Positions 39,987-46,775 of a DNA stretch of 46,775 bases are shown one piece after another. The translations under genes and the position numbers were made by a program. Under the pieces are notes generated by a model, which ran no database searches, was not told where the DNA came from, and saw only the letters and a program-made list of their open reading frames with translations. Origin of the DNA: Lentisphaerota bacterium. GTDB lineage: Bacteria > Verrucomicrobiota > Kiritimatiellia > UBA8416 > JABMPJ01. Each line of letters opens with the position of its first letter. The first letter of the stretch is position 1. The stretch lies in assembly GCA_013203785.1 (NCBI GenBank), contig JABMPJ010000106.1, positions 1-46,775 of the forward strand. Reading direction: 5' to 3'.

Positions 39987-41786
39987 ATGACACGACCCGG
40001 AATTGTCAAAGGCGTCGTTCCGTATGAGGGTGGCTGCCGTTTCGCGGTGTGGGCGCCCCACGCCGATGAAGTGTACGTGGTGGGCTCCTTCAACGACTGG
40101 AACAAGGACGCGCACCCCCTCGCTAGGCAGCCGGACGGCGTCTGGTCGGCCGACGTGCCGCGCGCCACACCGGGCGACGAGTACCGTTTCCGTCTCATCG
40201 CGCAGGGCCAGGAGCTGTCTCGAATCGATCCCTATGCTCGCCGGGTCACCACCTCCGTCGGCAATGCCATCATCACTCCCCCCGTTTCTCGTAAGCGCGC
40301 AGATGCCTTCACGCCTGTGCCTCTCAATGAGATGGTCATCTATGAGCTGCATATTGGCACTTTTGGCAAGAAGACGGCCCAACACGGTCCCGGCAATCTG
40401 GAAGGCGCGATCGAGCGGCTCGACCATCTGGCGGAGCTGGGTGTCAACGCGCTGGAAGTGATGCCCCTCGCGGAGTTCGCGGGTGGCTTTTCGTGGGGCT
40501 ATAATCCAGCACAGATGTTCGCCGTAGAGAGCGATTACGGCACACCGCGTACGTTCAAGGACTTTGTGGATGAAGCCCACAGCCGTGGCATCGCCGTCAT
40601 TGTGGACGTGGTGTACAACCACATGGGACCAAGCGATCTGGGGCTGTGGCAGTTCGATGGCTGGAACGAGAACGGCAAGGGCGGCATCTACTTCTACAAT
40701 GACTGGCGCGCCCAGACGCCTTGGGGCGAAACGCGGCCAGACTATGGACGTAAGGAAGTCAGGGAGTATCTGCGTGACAATGCCCTAATGTGGGTTCGCG
40801 ACTATGGCGTGGACGGGCTGAGGTGGGACGCGACGGCATACATTCGCAACGCACAGGGACACGACAATGACCCGGAAAGCGACCTCCCCGACGGCTGGTC
40901 GCTAATGCAATGGATCAATGCAGAGATGCGCAAGGCCAGCACGACGGCTTGCAGCATTGCGGAGGACTTGCTCAGCAACCCGTTCCTTACCAAGGCTGTG
41001 AAAGAGGGCGGCGCAGGCTTCAACGCCCAATGGGACAGCCAATTCGTCCATCCGCTGCGTGCCGCGCTCTGCGCGCCTGAGGACGCCTCCCGGAATATCG
41101 ATGCCGTGCGCGACGCCATTCTGCATCGCTACTATCTCAATGCCTTTGAACGGGTCATCTACACAGAATCCCACGACGAAGTCGCCAACGGAAAGGCGCG
41201 CGTTCCGGAGGAGGTCGATCCTGGCCATGCGTCTTCGTGGGCCGCCAAGAAGAAGTCGGCCTTGGGGGCCGCCATTGTGCTCACGGCACCTGGTATACCG
41301 ATGATCTTCCAAGGTCAGGAATTCCTGGAGGACGACTGGTTCCATGACCAGGACCCATTGGATTGGTCCAAGAAGAAGCGATTCTCCGGCATGTTTCGGC
41401 TCTATCAGGACTTGATCGCGCTCCGGCTGAACCAGCGCGGTAACACTGCGGGTCTCTGCGCGCAGGAGGTCGCGGTCTACCATGTGAACAATGAGCACAA
41501 AGTGCTCGCCTATCACCGCTGGGGTAGGGGTGGTCGTGGGGATAGTGTGGTCGTGGTCGCCAATTTTTCCGCCGACCCGCAGCAGGCCTACCGCCTCGGA
41601 TTCCCCTCGGATGGCAGATGGCTCGTGAGGTTCAACAGCGATAGCAAATTCTACGACAAAGACTTCGGCGATGTTGGGCCCGCCGAGGTCATCGCCTCTG
41701 CTCCATTCCAAGACGGACTGCCGAGCAGTGGAACGCTGACGGTTGCCCCGTACAGCGTGCTTATTCTCTCACAAGCGAAGGAGTGA
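39987..41786 (+). CDS. GH13 alpha-glucan enzyme, branching-enzyme type
   Basis: The product is 599 residues from ATG 39987 (GGGGGA upstream). Residues about 10-95 are a CBM48 domain (FAVWAPHADEVYVVGSFNDWN). The GH13 barrel shows the four conserved regions: DVVYNH; GLRWDATAYI with the nucleophile Asp; SIAEDLLS with the acid Glu; TESHDEVAN with the third Asp. FSWGYNPAQMFAVESDYGTP is typical of branching enzymes, and the C-terminal beta domain ends LTVAPYSVLILSQ. A glycogen branching role fits best; maltooligosyltrehalose trehalohydrolase is the main alternative. It is the last gene of the + strand arm of the LacI locus. Confidence 0.88.
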   Translation: MTRPGIVKGVVPYEGGCRFAVWAPHADEVYVVGSFNDWNKDAHPLARQPDGVWSADVPRATPGDEYRFRLIAQGQELSRIDPYARRVTTSVGNAIITPPVSRKRADAFTPVPLNEMVIYELHIGTFGKKTAQHGPGNLEGAIERLDHLAELGVNALEVMPLAEFAGGFSWGYNPAQMFAVESDYGTPRTFKDFVDEAHSRGIAVIVDVVYNHMGPSDLGLWQFDGWNENGKGGIYFYNDWRAQTPWGETRPDYGRKEVREYLRDNALMWVRDYGVDGLRWDATAYIRNAQGHDNDPESDLPDGWSLMQWINAEMRKASTTACSIAEDLLSNPFLTKAVKEGGAGFNAQWDSQFVHPLRAALCAPEDASRNIDAVRDAILHRYYLNAFERVIYTESHDEVANGKARVPEEVDPGHASSWAAKKKSALGAAIVLTAPGIPMIFQGQEFLEDDWFHDQDPLDWSKKKRFSGMFRLYQDLIALRLNQRGNTAGLCAQEVAVYHVNNEHKVLAYHRWGRGGRGDSVVVVANFSADPQQAYRLGFPSDGRWLVRFNSDSKFYDKDFGDVGPAEVIASAPFQDGLPSSGTLTVAPYSVLILSQAKE

Positions 41787-41960
41787 GCCAGCGCGGAAGC
41801 GGCACTCGACTTCCCTTACTTAGGTGGTACGATTTCTGCGGACCTTGGCGGGACAGGGCCAAAGCCATCTGAGGCGACAGGGGCGTGAACGTGAGAGCCA
41901 TATGAGTGAGATAAGACGGCGGGTGGATGTGGTGCTACTGGTGCGCGGAGTGTTTATCGG
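41787..41960. other. Degenerate region upstream of the metallophosphoesterase remnant
   Basis: A frame from ATG 41902 (MSEIRRRVDVVLLV) resembles the strand before the metal motif of metallophosphoesterases but is in a different frame from the recognisable C-terminal part. It probably belongs to the same decayed gene through a frameshift. No other feature is seen. Confidence 0.4.
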
Positions 41961-42383
41961 GGACTGCTTCGCTGTAAGCCGAACCACAAGGTCGCCCCGA
42001 TTGAGAAGCACGGGAGCCGGATATGGCTGGCGGGCGCTGGGGACCTATGGGAAGACCATCAGGATATAGACGAGCTGCTGGATGGTGTGCCGGAATCCGA
42101 CTGCCGGATCGTGCTGGCGCACAACCCGGACACGGCGGATACGAGCTTCTCGTCGCGGGTCGATCTGATGCTCTCGGGGCATACGCACGGCGGTCAGGTC
42201 CGTATCCCGTTTATCGGTCCGCCCGTGCTGCCGGTCCGCAACAAGAATTACTCAAGCGGACTGAAGTCCTCACTTCGGGGGGCGACTGTCTTTATATCGC
42301 GGGGTATCGGGTGGGCCATACTCCCGGTTCGGTTTAATTGCTTTCCGGAGATTGCCGTTTTGGAGCTGATCCCTTGCCCCTGA
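41961..42383 (+). pseudogene. Metallophosphoesterase (YkuE/YaeI-like), N-terminus lost
   Basis: An open frame without a usable start reads LLRCKPNHKVAPIEKHGSR, then LAGAGDLWEDHQDIDELLDGVP, IVLAHNPDTAD, and LSGHTHGGQVRIPFIGPPVLPVRN. The HNPD and GHTHGGQ metal-binding motifs are those of calcineurin-like phosphoesterases of the YkuE/YaeI type, which cleave lipid-linked phosphates at the membrane. The first half, with the DxH and GNH motifs, is missing or scrambled upstream. The protein ends at a normal family C-terminus (FNCFPEIAVLELI). Confidence 0.8.
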
Positions 42384-42541
42384 CTTGAGCGTGTGTCTCA
42401 GGATCTTCTTGGCAAAGGGCATCAGGCCCGCCTGGACAATCAGATTCCACACAGAGTTATGTTGAACTGTGGTGGCCATGAGCGAGAACCGTGTTGTGAA
42501 TACAGGATTGGCGTAGTAATGCTGTGAGACGAAGCGGCTCT

Positions 42542-43519
42542 ATGAAGAAGATTAAGAAACGACTGGTGGTGGGCCTCTTGGCCTGTGGGGTGATCGGGTT
42601 CGTGGGCCTCAATGTGCTGGCGTCCAAGCACGCGTATGCCATGATGAACTACGGGTCGGCCGAAGGCCGCACGCGCAGCCCGGAATCTCTCTCTTTCAGT
42701 GAGAAGGCCCGGGCGCTATTTTGTGGTGTATCGATTCCGCGTCCCGTCAGCGACCGTCGCCCGGATGAGCTGGCAGCGAGGTGTGTGGAGTTGTCGATCG
42801 AGAGCACGGATGGTGCCACGCTGGCGGCCTGGTATGTCAGCCAGGGGGAGACCCGCCCTCTGGTCATACTCTTCCACGGCTACAAGGCGGAGAAGACGGC
42901 TCTCTTGTCTGAGGCTCGCGCCTTTCTCGAGCTTGGTGCCTCCGTGCTGCTGGTCGATTTTCGGGGCTCCGGCGGCTCATCTGAATCGTACACGACCGTG
43001 GGCGTTGACGAGGCCGATGACGTGGTGGCCAGCCTACGCCTGGCGCAGGAGCAGCTGGGACAGTCGCGGATCATCCTCTTTGGCCAGAGTATGGGTGCAG
43101 CCGCTATTCTGCGTGCGGTACACACCCAGGGCATCAGACCGGATGCGGTGATTGTGGAGGCGGTTTTTGACTCCTTGTTCAACACGGTCTGTAACCGATT
43201 CGAGCTGATGCACGCCCCCTCATTCCCTGGCGCCCAACTCCTCATGTTGTGGGCCGGCCGCCAACAGCACGTCAACAGTTTTGCCCACAAGCCGGTCGAC
43301 TATGCGGCATCGCTCACCTGTCCCTCGCTCTTCATGCACGGCAGTGCCGACCCCCGCGCCAAATTGGAGGAGGGCCGACGCGTCTTTGACGCCGCCCCCG
43401 AGCCGAAGACCTTTCTCATCTTCGAGGCCGTCGGCCATGAGTCCTATCTCTCCACGTACCCGGACGAGTGGAAGGCGGCCGTCAGTGCTCTCATCGCGAA
43501 AACGGATCGCACCAGGTGA
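42542..43519 (+). CDS. Membrane-anchored alpha/beta hydrolase
   Basis: The product is 325 residues from ATG 42542 (an in-frame GTG at 42524 would add six). Residues 6-28 form an uncleaved membrane anchor (KRLVVGLLACGVIGFVGLNVLA). The hydrolase domain has an oxyanion strand ILFHGYKAEKT, LLVDFRGSGGS, nucleophile elbow LFGQSMGAA, a late Asp region LFMHGSADPRA and a catalytic His in AVGHESY. This is the Ser/Asp/His layout of BEM46/YqkD-like hydrolases. Substrate unknown. It stands between the phosphoesterase remnant and the TfoX-domain gene. Confidence 0.88.
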   Translation: MKKIKKRLVVGLLACGVIGFVGLNVLASKHAYAMMNYGSAEGRTRSPESLSFSEKARALFCGVSIPRPVSDRRPDELAARCVELSIESTDGATLAAWYVSQGETRPLVILFHGYKAEKTALLSEARAFLELGASVLLVDFRGSGGSSESYTTVGVDEADDVVASLRLAQEQLGQSRIILFGQSMGAAAILRAVHTQGIRPDAVIVEAVFDSLFNTVCNRFELMHAPSFPGAQLLMLWAGRQQHVNSFAHKPVDYAASLTCPSLFMHGSADPRAKLEEGRRVFDAAPEPKTFLIFEAVGHESYLSTYPDEWKAAVSALIAKTDRTR

Positions 43520-43575
43520 CAATGTAGGCGGTGGGGGATGCAGTATGGAGAGAGCCAAAGAGGGGGCGAAGTGTG

Positions 43576-43905
43576 ATGTCGCTATCGGCTGAATATACGG
43601 CGTATGTGTTGGACCAGCTATCGGGGTGGGGGGATGTGACGGCGCGCCGCATGTTTGGCGGGGCGGGGCTATACCGCGATGGCAAGATGTTTGGTCTGAT
43701 TGCTGACGATGTGGTCTACCTGAAGGTGGATGACTCAAACCGGGAGTCGTTTGTGGCGGCTGGCTCGGGGCCTTTCAAGCCCTTCCCGGACAAAGAGACT
43801 GTGATGTCTTACTACGATGTGCCGCCCGACGTACTGGAGTGTCCGGACGACTTCGTGGAATGGTCCCGGCGCTCCCTGGCGATTCAGCAGCGCAAAAAGA
43901 AGTAG
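43576..43905 (+). CDS. TfoX N-terminal-domain protein
   Basis: The product is 109 residues from ATG 43576 with AGGGGGCGA before it. It is a single TfoX/Sxy N-terminal domain: the hallmark VTARRMFGGAGLYRDGKMFGLIADDVVYLKVDDSNR is followed by FKPFPDKETVMSYYDVPPDVLE. In gammaproteobacteria TfoX regulates competence, but small stand-alone copies outside that group have no established function. No competence genes are nearby. The Lys-rich end (QQRKKK) may contact nucleic acid; that is a guess. Confidence 0.9.
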   Translation: MSLSAEYTAYVLDQLSGWGDVTARRMFGGAGLYRDGKMFGLIADDVVYLKVDDSNRESFVAAGSGPFKPFPDKETVMSYYDVPPDVLECPDDFVEWSRRSLAIQQRKKK

Positions 43906-43994
43906 ACCTCTCGATGCGCTGGCAGAATGAGACCATGAGCTTTCTTGTGCTGCGAAACGCTTGAACCGCGAGGCGTTCACGCATACCTTGCTGT

Positions 43995-45548
43995 GTGAGC
44001 GCACATGACACACAGGCGAGGACGTGGGGGCTGAAGGGCTGGATCGCCCTCGTCCTTGGCGCGGGCATCCTCGCCCACATCAACGGCCTGCGTGGTGTCA
44101 TGCTCTTCGATGACACCTCGGGTATTGTGGCCAACACAGCCCTTCGGCACCTGCCCGATGCCGTGCTGGGGTCGTCGCGTCCCCTGACCCAGCTTACCTT
44201 CCATTTGAATATTCTGTTGGGCGGGCTCAACCCACTCGGTTTTCATCTGGTCAATCTGGCCCTGCACCTGGCCAACGGGGTGCTACTGGTACTGGTCCTG
44301 GATGCGCTCCTCAGTGCCCTGGGGTCGATGGTTGTTGCCACGCGCCAACGTGTGGCAGGCCTCACGGCCCTGCTGTGGACGGTGCATCCGCTAACGACTG
44401 AGAGCGTGACCTACATCGTCCAGCGCGCCGAGTCGCTGGCGGCGTTCTGCCTGCTGCTGACGTTGTTCCTCTTCTTGCGCCTGCGTGACGGAGCGCCGAC
44501 CTCAAGACGGTCCGTCATGCTCGTGGCCTGTGCGGCGGGAATGCTGGCCAAGCCGGTGATGGTCGTGGCGCCCCTGCTGGTGCTCTGCATCGATCGCATC
44601 CTGACCGGTACATCGCTCCGGGATGTCTTGAAACAACGCAGCCATCTGCACGGTCTGCTCCTGGCTACAATGCTAATTGTTGTCACGTTGGCCCTCGTGC
44701 CGAACGAGTCGAGCTCGAGCGTAGGGCTGGGTGGCGATCTCCTTGCGCCGTGGCAGTATGCGCTGACGCAGACCCGTGTCTTTGTTCACTACATCCGTCT
44801 GGCCGTGGTGCCCTGGCCGCTCTGCCTCGACTATATGTGGCCAGCGTCGAGCGTCGTTGCCGCCATTCCCAGCATGGCCGTCGTGTTGCTGTTGTTGGCG
44901 GGGTGGGTGATCCTGTGGTGGAAGCATCACCCCTTGGCCCTGGTCGGTTGCTGGGTCGGTCTTCTGCTGGCTCCGACGTCGAGTGTGCTACCGCTGGCCG
45001 ATGCTGCGGCTGAGCACCGCATGTACCTTCCGCTCGTGGGACTGCTCGTGTTGCCTCTGCTTGCGGGAGAGCAGGGCGTGGCGGCTCTGCTTCGCCGGGG
45101 CACATCCGCGCGGCGCGTGGCCATTGTGCGTGTGGCGTTGCGATGGATGGCCATCGTGACGGTGGCCGCGCTCATGGCCCTGACGATCCATCGCAATCGC
45201 GACTACGCTTCAACCGAACGGATGTGGGAACGGGTCGCGACCGTGGCGCCATGGAATCTGCGCGCGCGTGTGGGACTGGGTTGCGCCCTGTACGAGCGTG
45301 GGAAGCTGGATCAAGCCGAAGCCCTCTTCACCGATGTGGCCGAAACCCTTGAGCGTCAACCGCTGGCTCGAGGCACGATGGCCGCTACGCTCGCCTCGCT
45401 GGCGCGCATGCATCTGGGGACCCTCTATCTGTGGCGCGGCGATCCCACGCGCGCGGCCGCTGAGTTCCGCCTGGCCGTGCAGCATGCGCCAGCCAACGGG
45501 GGTGGCCAGAAGGGGCTTCGTGAGGCCCAACGACGGCTTGGAGAATAG
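43995..45548 (+). CDS. TMTC-like membrane protein with C-terminal TPR (GT-C glycosyltransferase type)
   Basis: The product is 517 residues from GTG 43995. About ten membrane segments cover residues 15-400. Motifs GVMLFDDTSGIVAN (acidic pair in the first loop, as in GT-C enzymes), SSRPLTQLTFHLN, VHPLTTESVTYIVQRAESL and AAAEHRMYLPLVGLLVLP are those of the bacterial relatives of TMTC O-mannosyltransferases. The last 110 residues form TPR-like helices (RARVGLGCALYERGKLDQAEALFTDVAETL). It probably transfers a lipid-linked sugar on the outer membrane leaflet. Acceptor unknown. It is convergent with the dehydrogenase gene. Confidence 0.85.
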   Translation: MSAHDTQARTWGLKGWIALVLGAGILAHINGLRGVMLFDDTSGIVANTALRHLPDAVLGSSRPLTQLTFHLNILLGGLNPLGFHLVNLALHLANGVLLVLVLDALLSALGSMVVATRQRVAGLTALLWTVHPLTTESVTYIVQRAESLAAFCLLLTLFLFLRLRDGAPTSRRSVMLVACAAGMLAKPVMVVAPLLVLCIDRILTGTSLRDVLKQRSHLHGLLLATMLIVVTLALVPNESSSSVGLGGDLLAPWQYALTQTRVFVHYIRLAVVPWPLCLDYMWPASSVVAAIPSMAVVLLLLAGWVILWWKHHPLALVGCWVGLLLAPTSSVLPLADAAAEHRMYLPLVGLLVLPLLAGEQGVAALLRRGTSARRVAIVRVALRWMAIVTVAALMALTIHRNRDYASTERMWERVATVAPWNLRARVGLGCALYERGKLDQAEALFTDVAETLERQPLARGTMAATLASLARMHLGTLYLWRGDPTRAAAEFRLAVQHAPANGGGQKGLREAQRRLGE

Positions 45549-45558
45549 AAAGCGGGGT

Positions 45559-45614
45559 CGTGGCGGCTCGCGGCCACGCGTAACGGGGCAGCCGTTCCAG
45601 CCGACGCAGCGTCG
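45559..45614. terminator. Hairpins between convergent genes
   Basis: CGTGGC/GCCACG (45559-45564, 45573-45578) and the 13-bp palindrome CGACGC A GCGTCG (45602-45614) fill the 68-bp gap between the TMTC-like gene and the dehydrogenase stop. Neither has a U tract; they may act in either direction. Confidence 0.35.
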
Positions 45615-45616
45615 TG

Positions 45617-46657
45617 CTACTCGAATACCACCATCGCTTTCAGCACACCTTCCCGGTAGTTGGCCACGAGGTCGAAGGCGGCTTGGGTCTCGCTGAATGG
45701 GAAGCGGTGGGTCACCATCTGGCCGACCTTGGCGTCGGGCTGGCCGATCAGATCGAGTGCGGCCTGCACGCAGTCGTGCTGGCGGCGGACGTTCTGAACG
45801 GTGAGCTCCTTGCGGCGCATGGTATCGATCGGGAAGGTGACTCGCTCAGCTGTGGGCGGTATGCCGATCAGCATGAGCTTGCCGCCGGGTTTGAGCAGTG
45901 CGACGGCCTGGTCGAGGGCCTCCTGTTCGCCGCAGCATTCAAAAACGACATCCAACTGAGCGGGTTCGCGCTCTGTGATCGCCGCCACGACATCCTCTCG
46001 ATCCGGGTTGCCGGCCCAGTCCGCTCCGGCTGCCGTGGCCAGCGCCACGCGCTCGTCAATCTTGTCTGTCACGTAGATATGCCCGGCACCCTGCGCGCGG
46101 GCTGGTAGGAAGACGCTCATGCCGATGGGACCAGCGCCCAGAATGCCGATGTTGGCCCCGGCCATGGGAACCGACTGTTGCACGGCATAGACGCCGATCG
46201 CAAGGGGCTCTGAGAGGGCACCCTCTTCGAGTGTGGTGTGATCGGCCAACAGGAAGCAGCACGCTTGTGGCATGACGATGTAGTCAGAGAGACAGCCTTC
46301 GATCTGTCCGGGACAGCCCAGGAAGACCAGAGTGCGGCAGGTGTGCGGTCGGCCGACGCGACACTGATCGCATTGTCCGCAGGAGATTGCTGGTTCGATC
46401 GCGATGCGGTCGCCCACTTTCACGCGCGTGACGGCGGTCCCGACTGCTTCGACCACGCCGGCACCTTCGTGGCCGACGGCGAAGGGGTATTGGACAACCT
46501 GACTGCCTATCTGGCCGCTCTCGTAGTAGTGAACATCAGAGCCGCACACTCCCACGGTCTTCATCTTGATGAGGACGTCATCGTCACGGGTTAGGCTCGG
46601 CGTCGGGACCTCCATCATTTCCATCCGGCGAATACCGGTAAGTTTGATCGCTTGCAT
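45617..46657 (-). CDS. Zinc-dependent polyol dehydrogenase (sorbitol/xylitol type)
   Basis: The product is 346 residues from ATG 46657, with AAGGAGC upstream. It is a medium-chain dehydrogenase. Catalytic zinc ligands are Cys38 (GVCGSDVHYY), His63/Glu64 (GHEGAG) and Glu in LSEPLAIGV. The structural zinc site has four Cys (CGQCDQC and HTC, residues 93-107). The Rossmann motif is GILGAGPIGMS. GSDVHYYESGQIG is characteristic of L-iditol/sorbitol and xylitol dehydrogenases, which oxidise polyols to ketoses. It stands alone at the right end of the window. Confidence 0.92.
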   Translation of the reverse strand: MQAIKLTGIRRMEMMEVPTPSLTRDDDVLIKMKTVGVCGSDVHYYESGQIGSQVVQYPFAVGHEGAGVVEAVGTAVTRVKVGDRIAIEPAISCGQCDQCRVGRPHTCRTLVFLGCPGQIEGCLSDYIVMPQACCFLLADHTTLEEGALSEPLAIGVYAVQQSVPMAGANIGILGAGPIGMSVFLPARAQGAGHIYVTDKIDERVALATAAGADWAGNPDREDVVAAITEREPAQLDVVFECCGEQEALDQAVALLKPGGKLMLIGIPPTAERVTFPIDTMRRKELTVQNVRRQHDCVQAALDLIGQPDAKVGQMVTHRFPFSETQAAFDLVANYREGVLKAMVVFE

Positions 46658-46775
46658 AGGGCTCCTTCGGTCGTGAGAAGGGAGGATAACATGAGGGGCG
46701 AAGGGGCGTGGAGCAAAAAGGGGGGAGCTTCTGCGTTTCCCCATGTCCCGTTGTGGCGTTGGCCGTCCTCGGCCA

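Noticed and set aside
42270-42479. Minus-strand 69-residue open frame (MATTVQHNSVWNLIV...)
   Set aside because: Second half is antisense to the phosphoesterase remnant; no family recognised.

Overview
The window looks like a chromosomal segment of a Gram-negative bacterium with moderately high G+C. Lipoprotein signal peptides, a predicted outer-membrane barrel and a system II (ResB/CcsA) cytochrome c maturation cluster support this. Paralogous ROK and LacI regulators, a sulfatase remnant, a DUF4838 protein, an ADP-ribosylglycohydrolase-fold enzyme and SGNH hydrolases resemble the polysaccharide-degrading PVC superphylum (Verrucomicrobiota/Kiritimatiellota-like). That placement is inference; no rRNA or other phylogenetic marker was tested.

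Layout. 334-4982: lipoprotein, ResB, CcsA and an outer-membrane-type protein. 5041-6981: a two-domain alpha/beta hydrolase. 7012-19891: a catabolic island bracketed by two direct copies of a DUF985 cupin gene, the left one a 279-bp 3' fragment and the right one complete. Inside it are (a) ROK regulator, aldo/keto reductase, YeiH-type sulfite/sulfate exporter and a TauD/TfdA-like Fe(II)/2-oxoglutarate dioxygenase, which together look like an oxidative desulfonation operon; (b) an IS21 remnant that has cut a sulfatase gene; (c) a divergent ROK regulator and sugar-phosphate deaminase/isomerase with a clear palindromic operator, followed by an aldolase remnant, an amidohydrolase, an EamA exporter and a decayed aldehyde dehydrogenase.

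20093-28327: core genes. These are tRNA-Ser(GCT), a single-domain response regulator, a PTS IIA protein, a bifunctional-nuclease/UVR protein, tsaE-thiL-glycosyltransferase-TPR lipoprotein, a 29-residue AURKAIP1/COX24 (bS22-like) basic protein, hisG, purN and tRNA-Val(TAC). 28327-30230 is a small mobile zone: hairpin repeats, a GIY-YIG protein and a REP-associated tyrosine transposase (RAYT) flanked by inverted GGGGACAGAC motifs. Next to the RAYT lies a 29-bp repeat found again at 39207.

30231-41786: a sugar-utilisation locus around a LacI regulator at 37445. On the left strand five genes (xylose-isomerase-like epimerase, beta-propeller, DUF4838 protein, SGNH hydrolase, ADP-ribosylglycohydrolase-fold protein) run away from it. 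On the right are LacI, HAD phosphatase, SGNH hydrolase and a GH13 branching-type enzyme. A 19-bp palindrome overlaps both divergent promoters and probably coordinates the two arms.

41961-46657: a metallophosphoesterase remnant, an anchored alpha/beta hydrolase, a TfoX N-domain protein, a TMTC-like membrane glycosyltransferase with TPR-like tail, and a zinc polyol dehydrogenase. The best candidates for unusual biology are the ROK-AKR-YeiH-dioxygenase operon and the LacI-controlled DUF4838/ADP-ribosylglycohydrolase-like locus.
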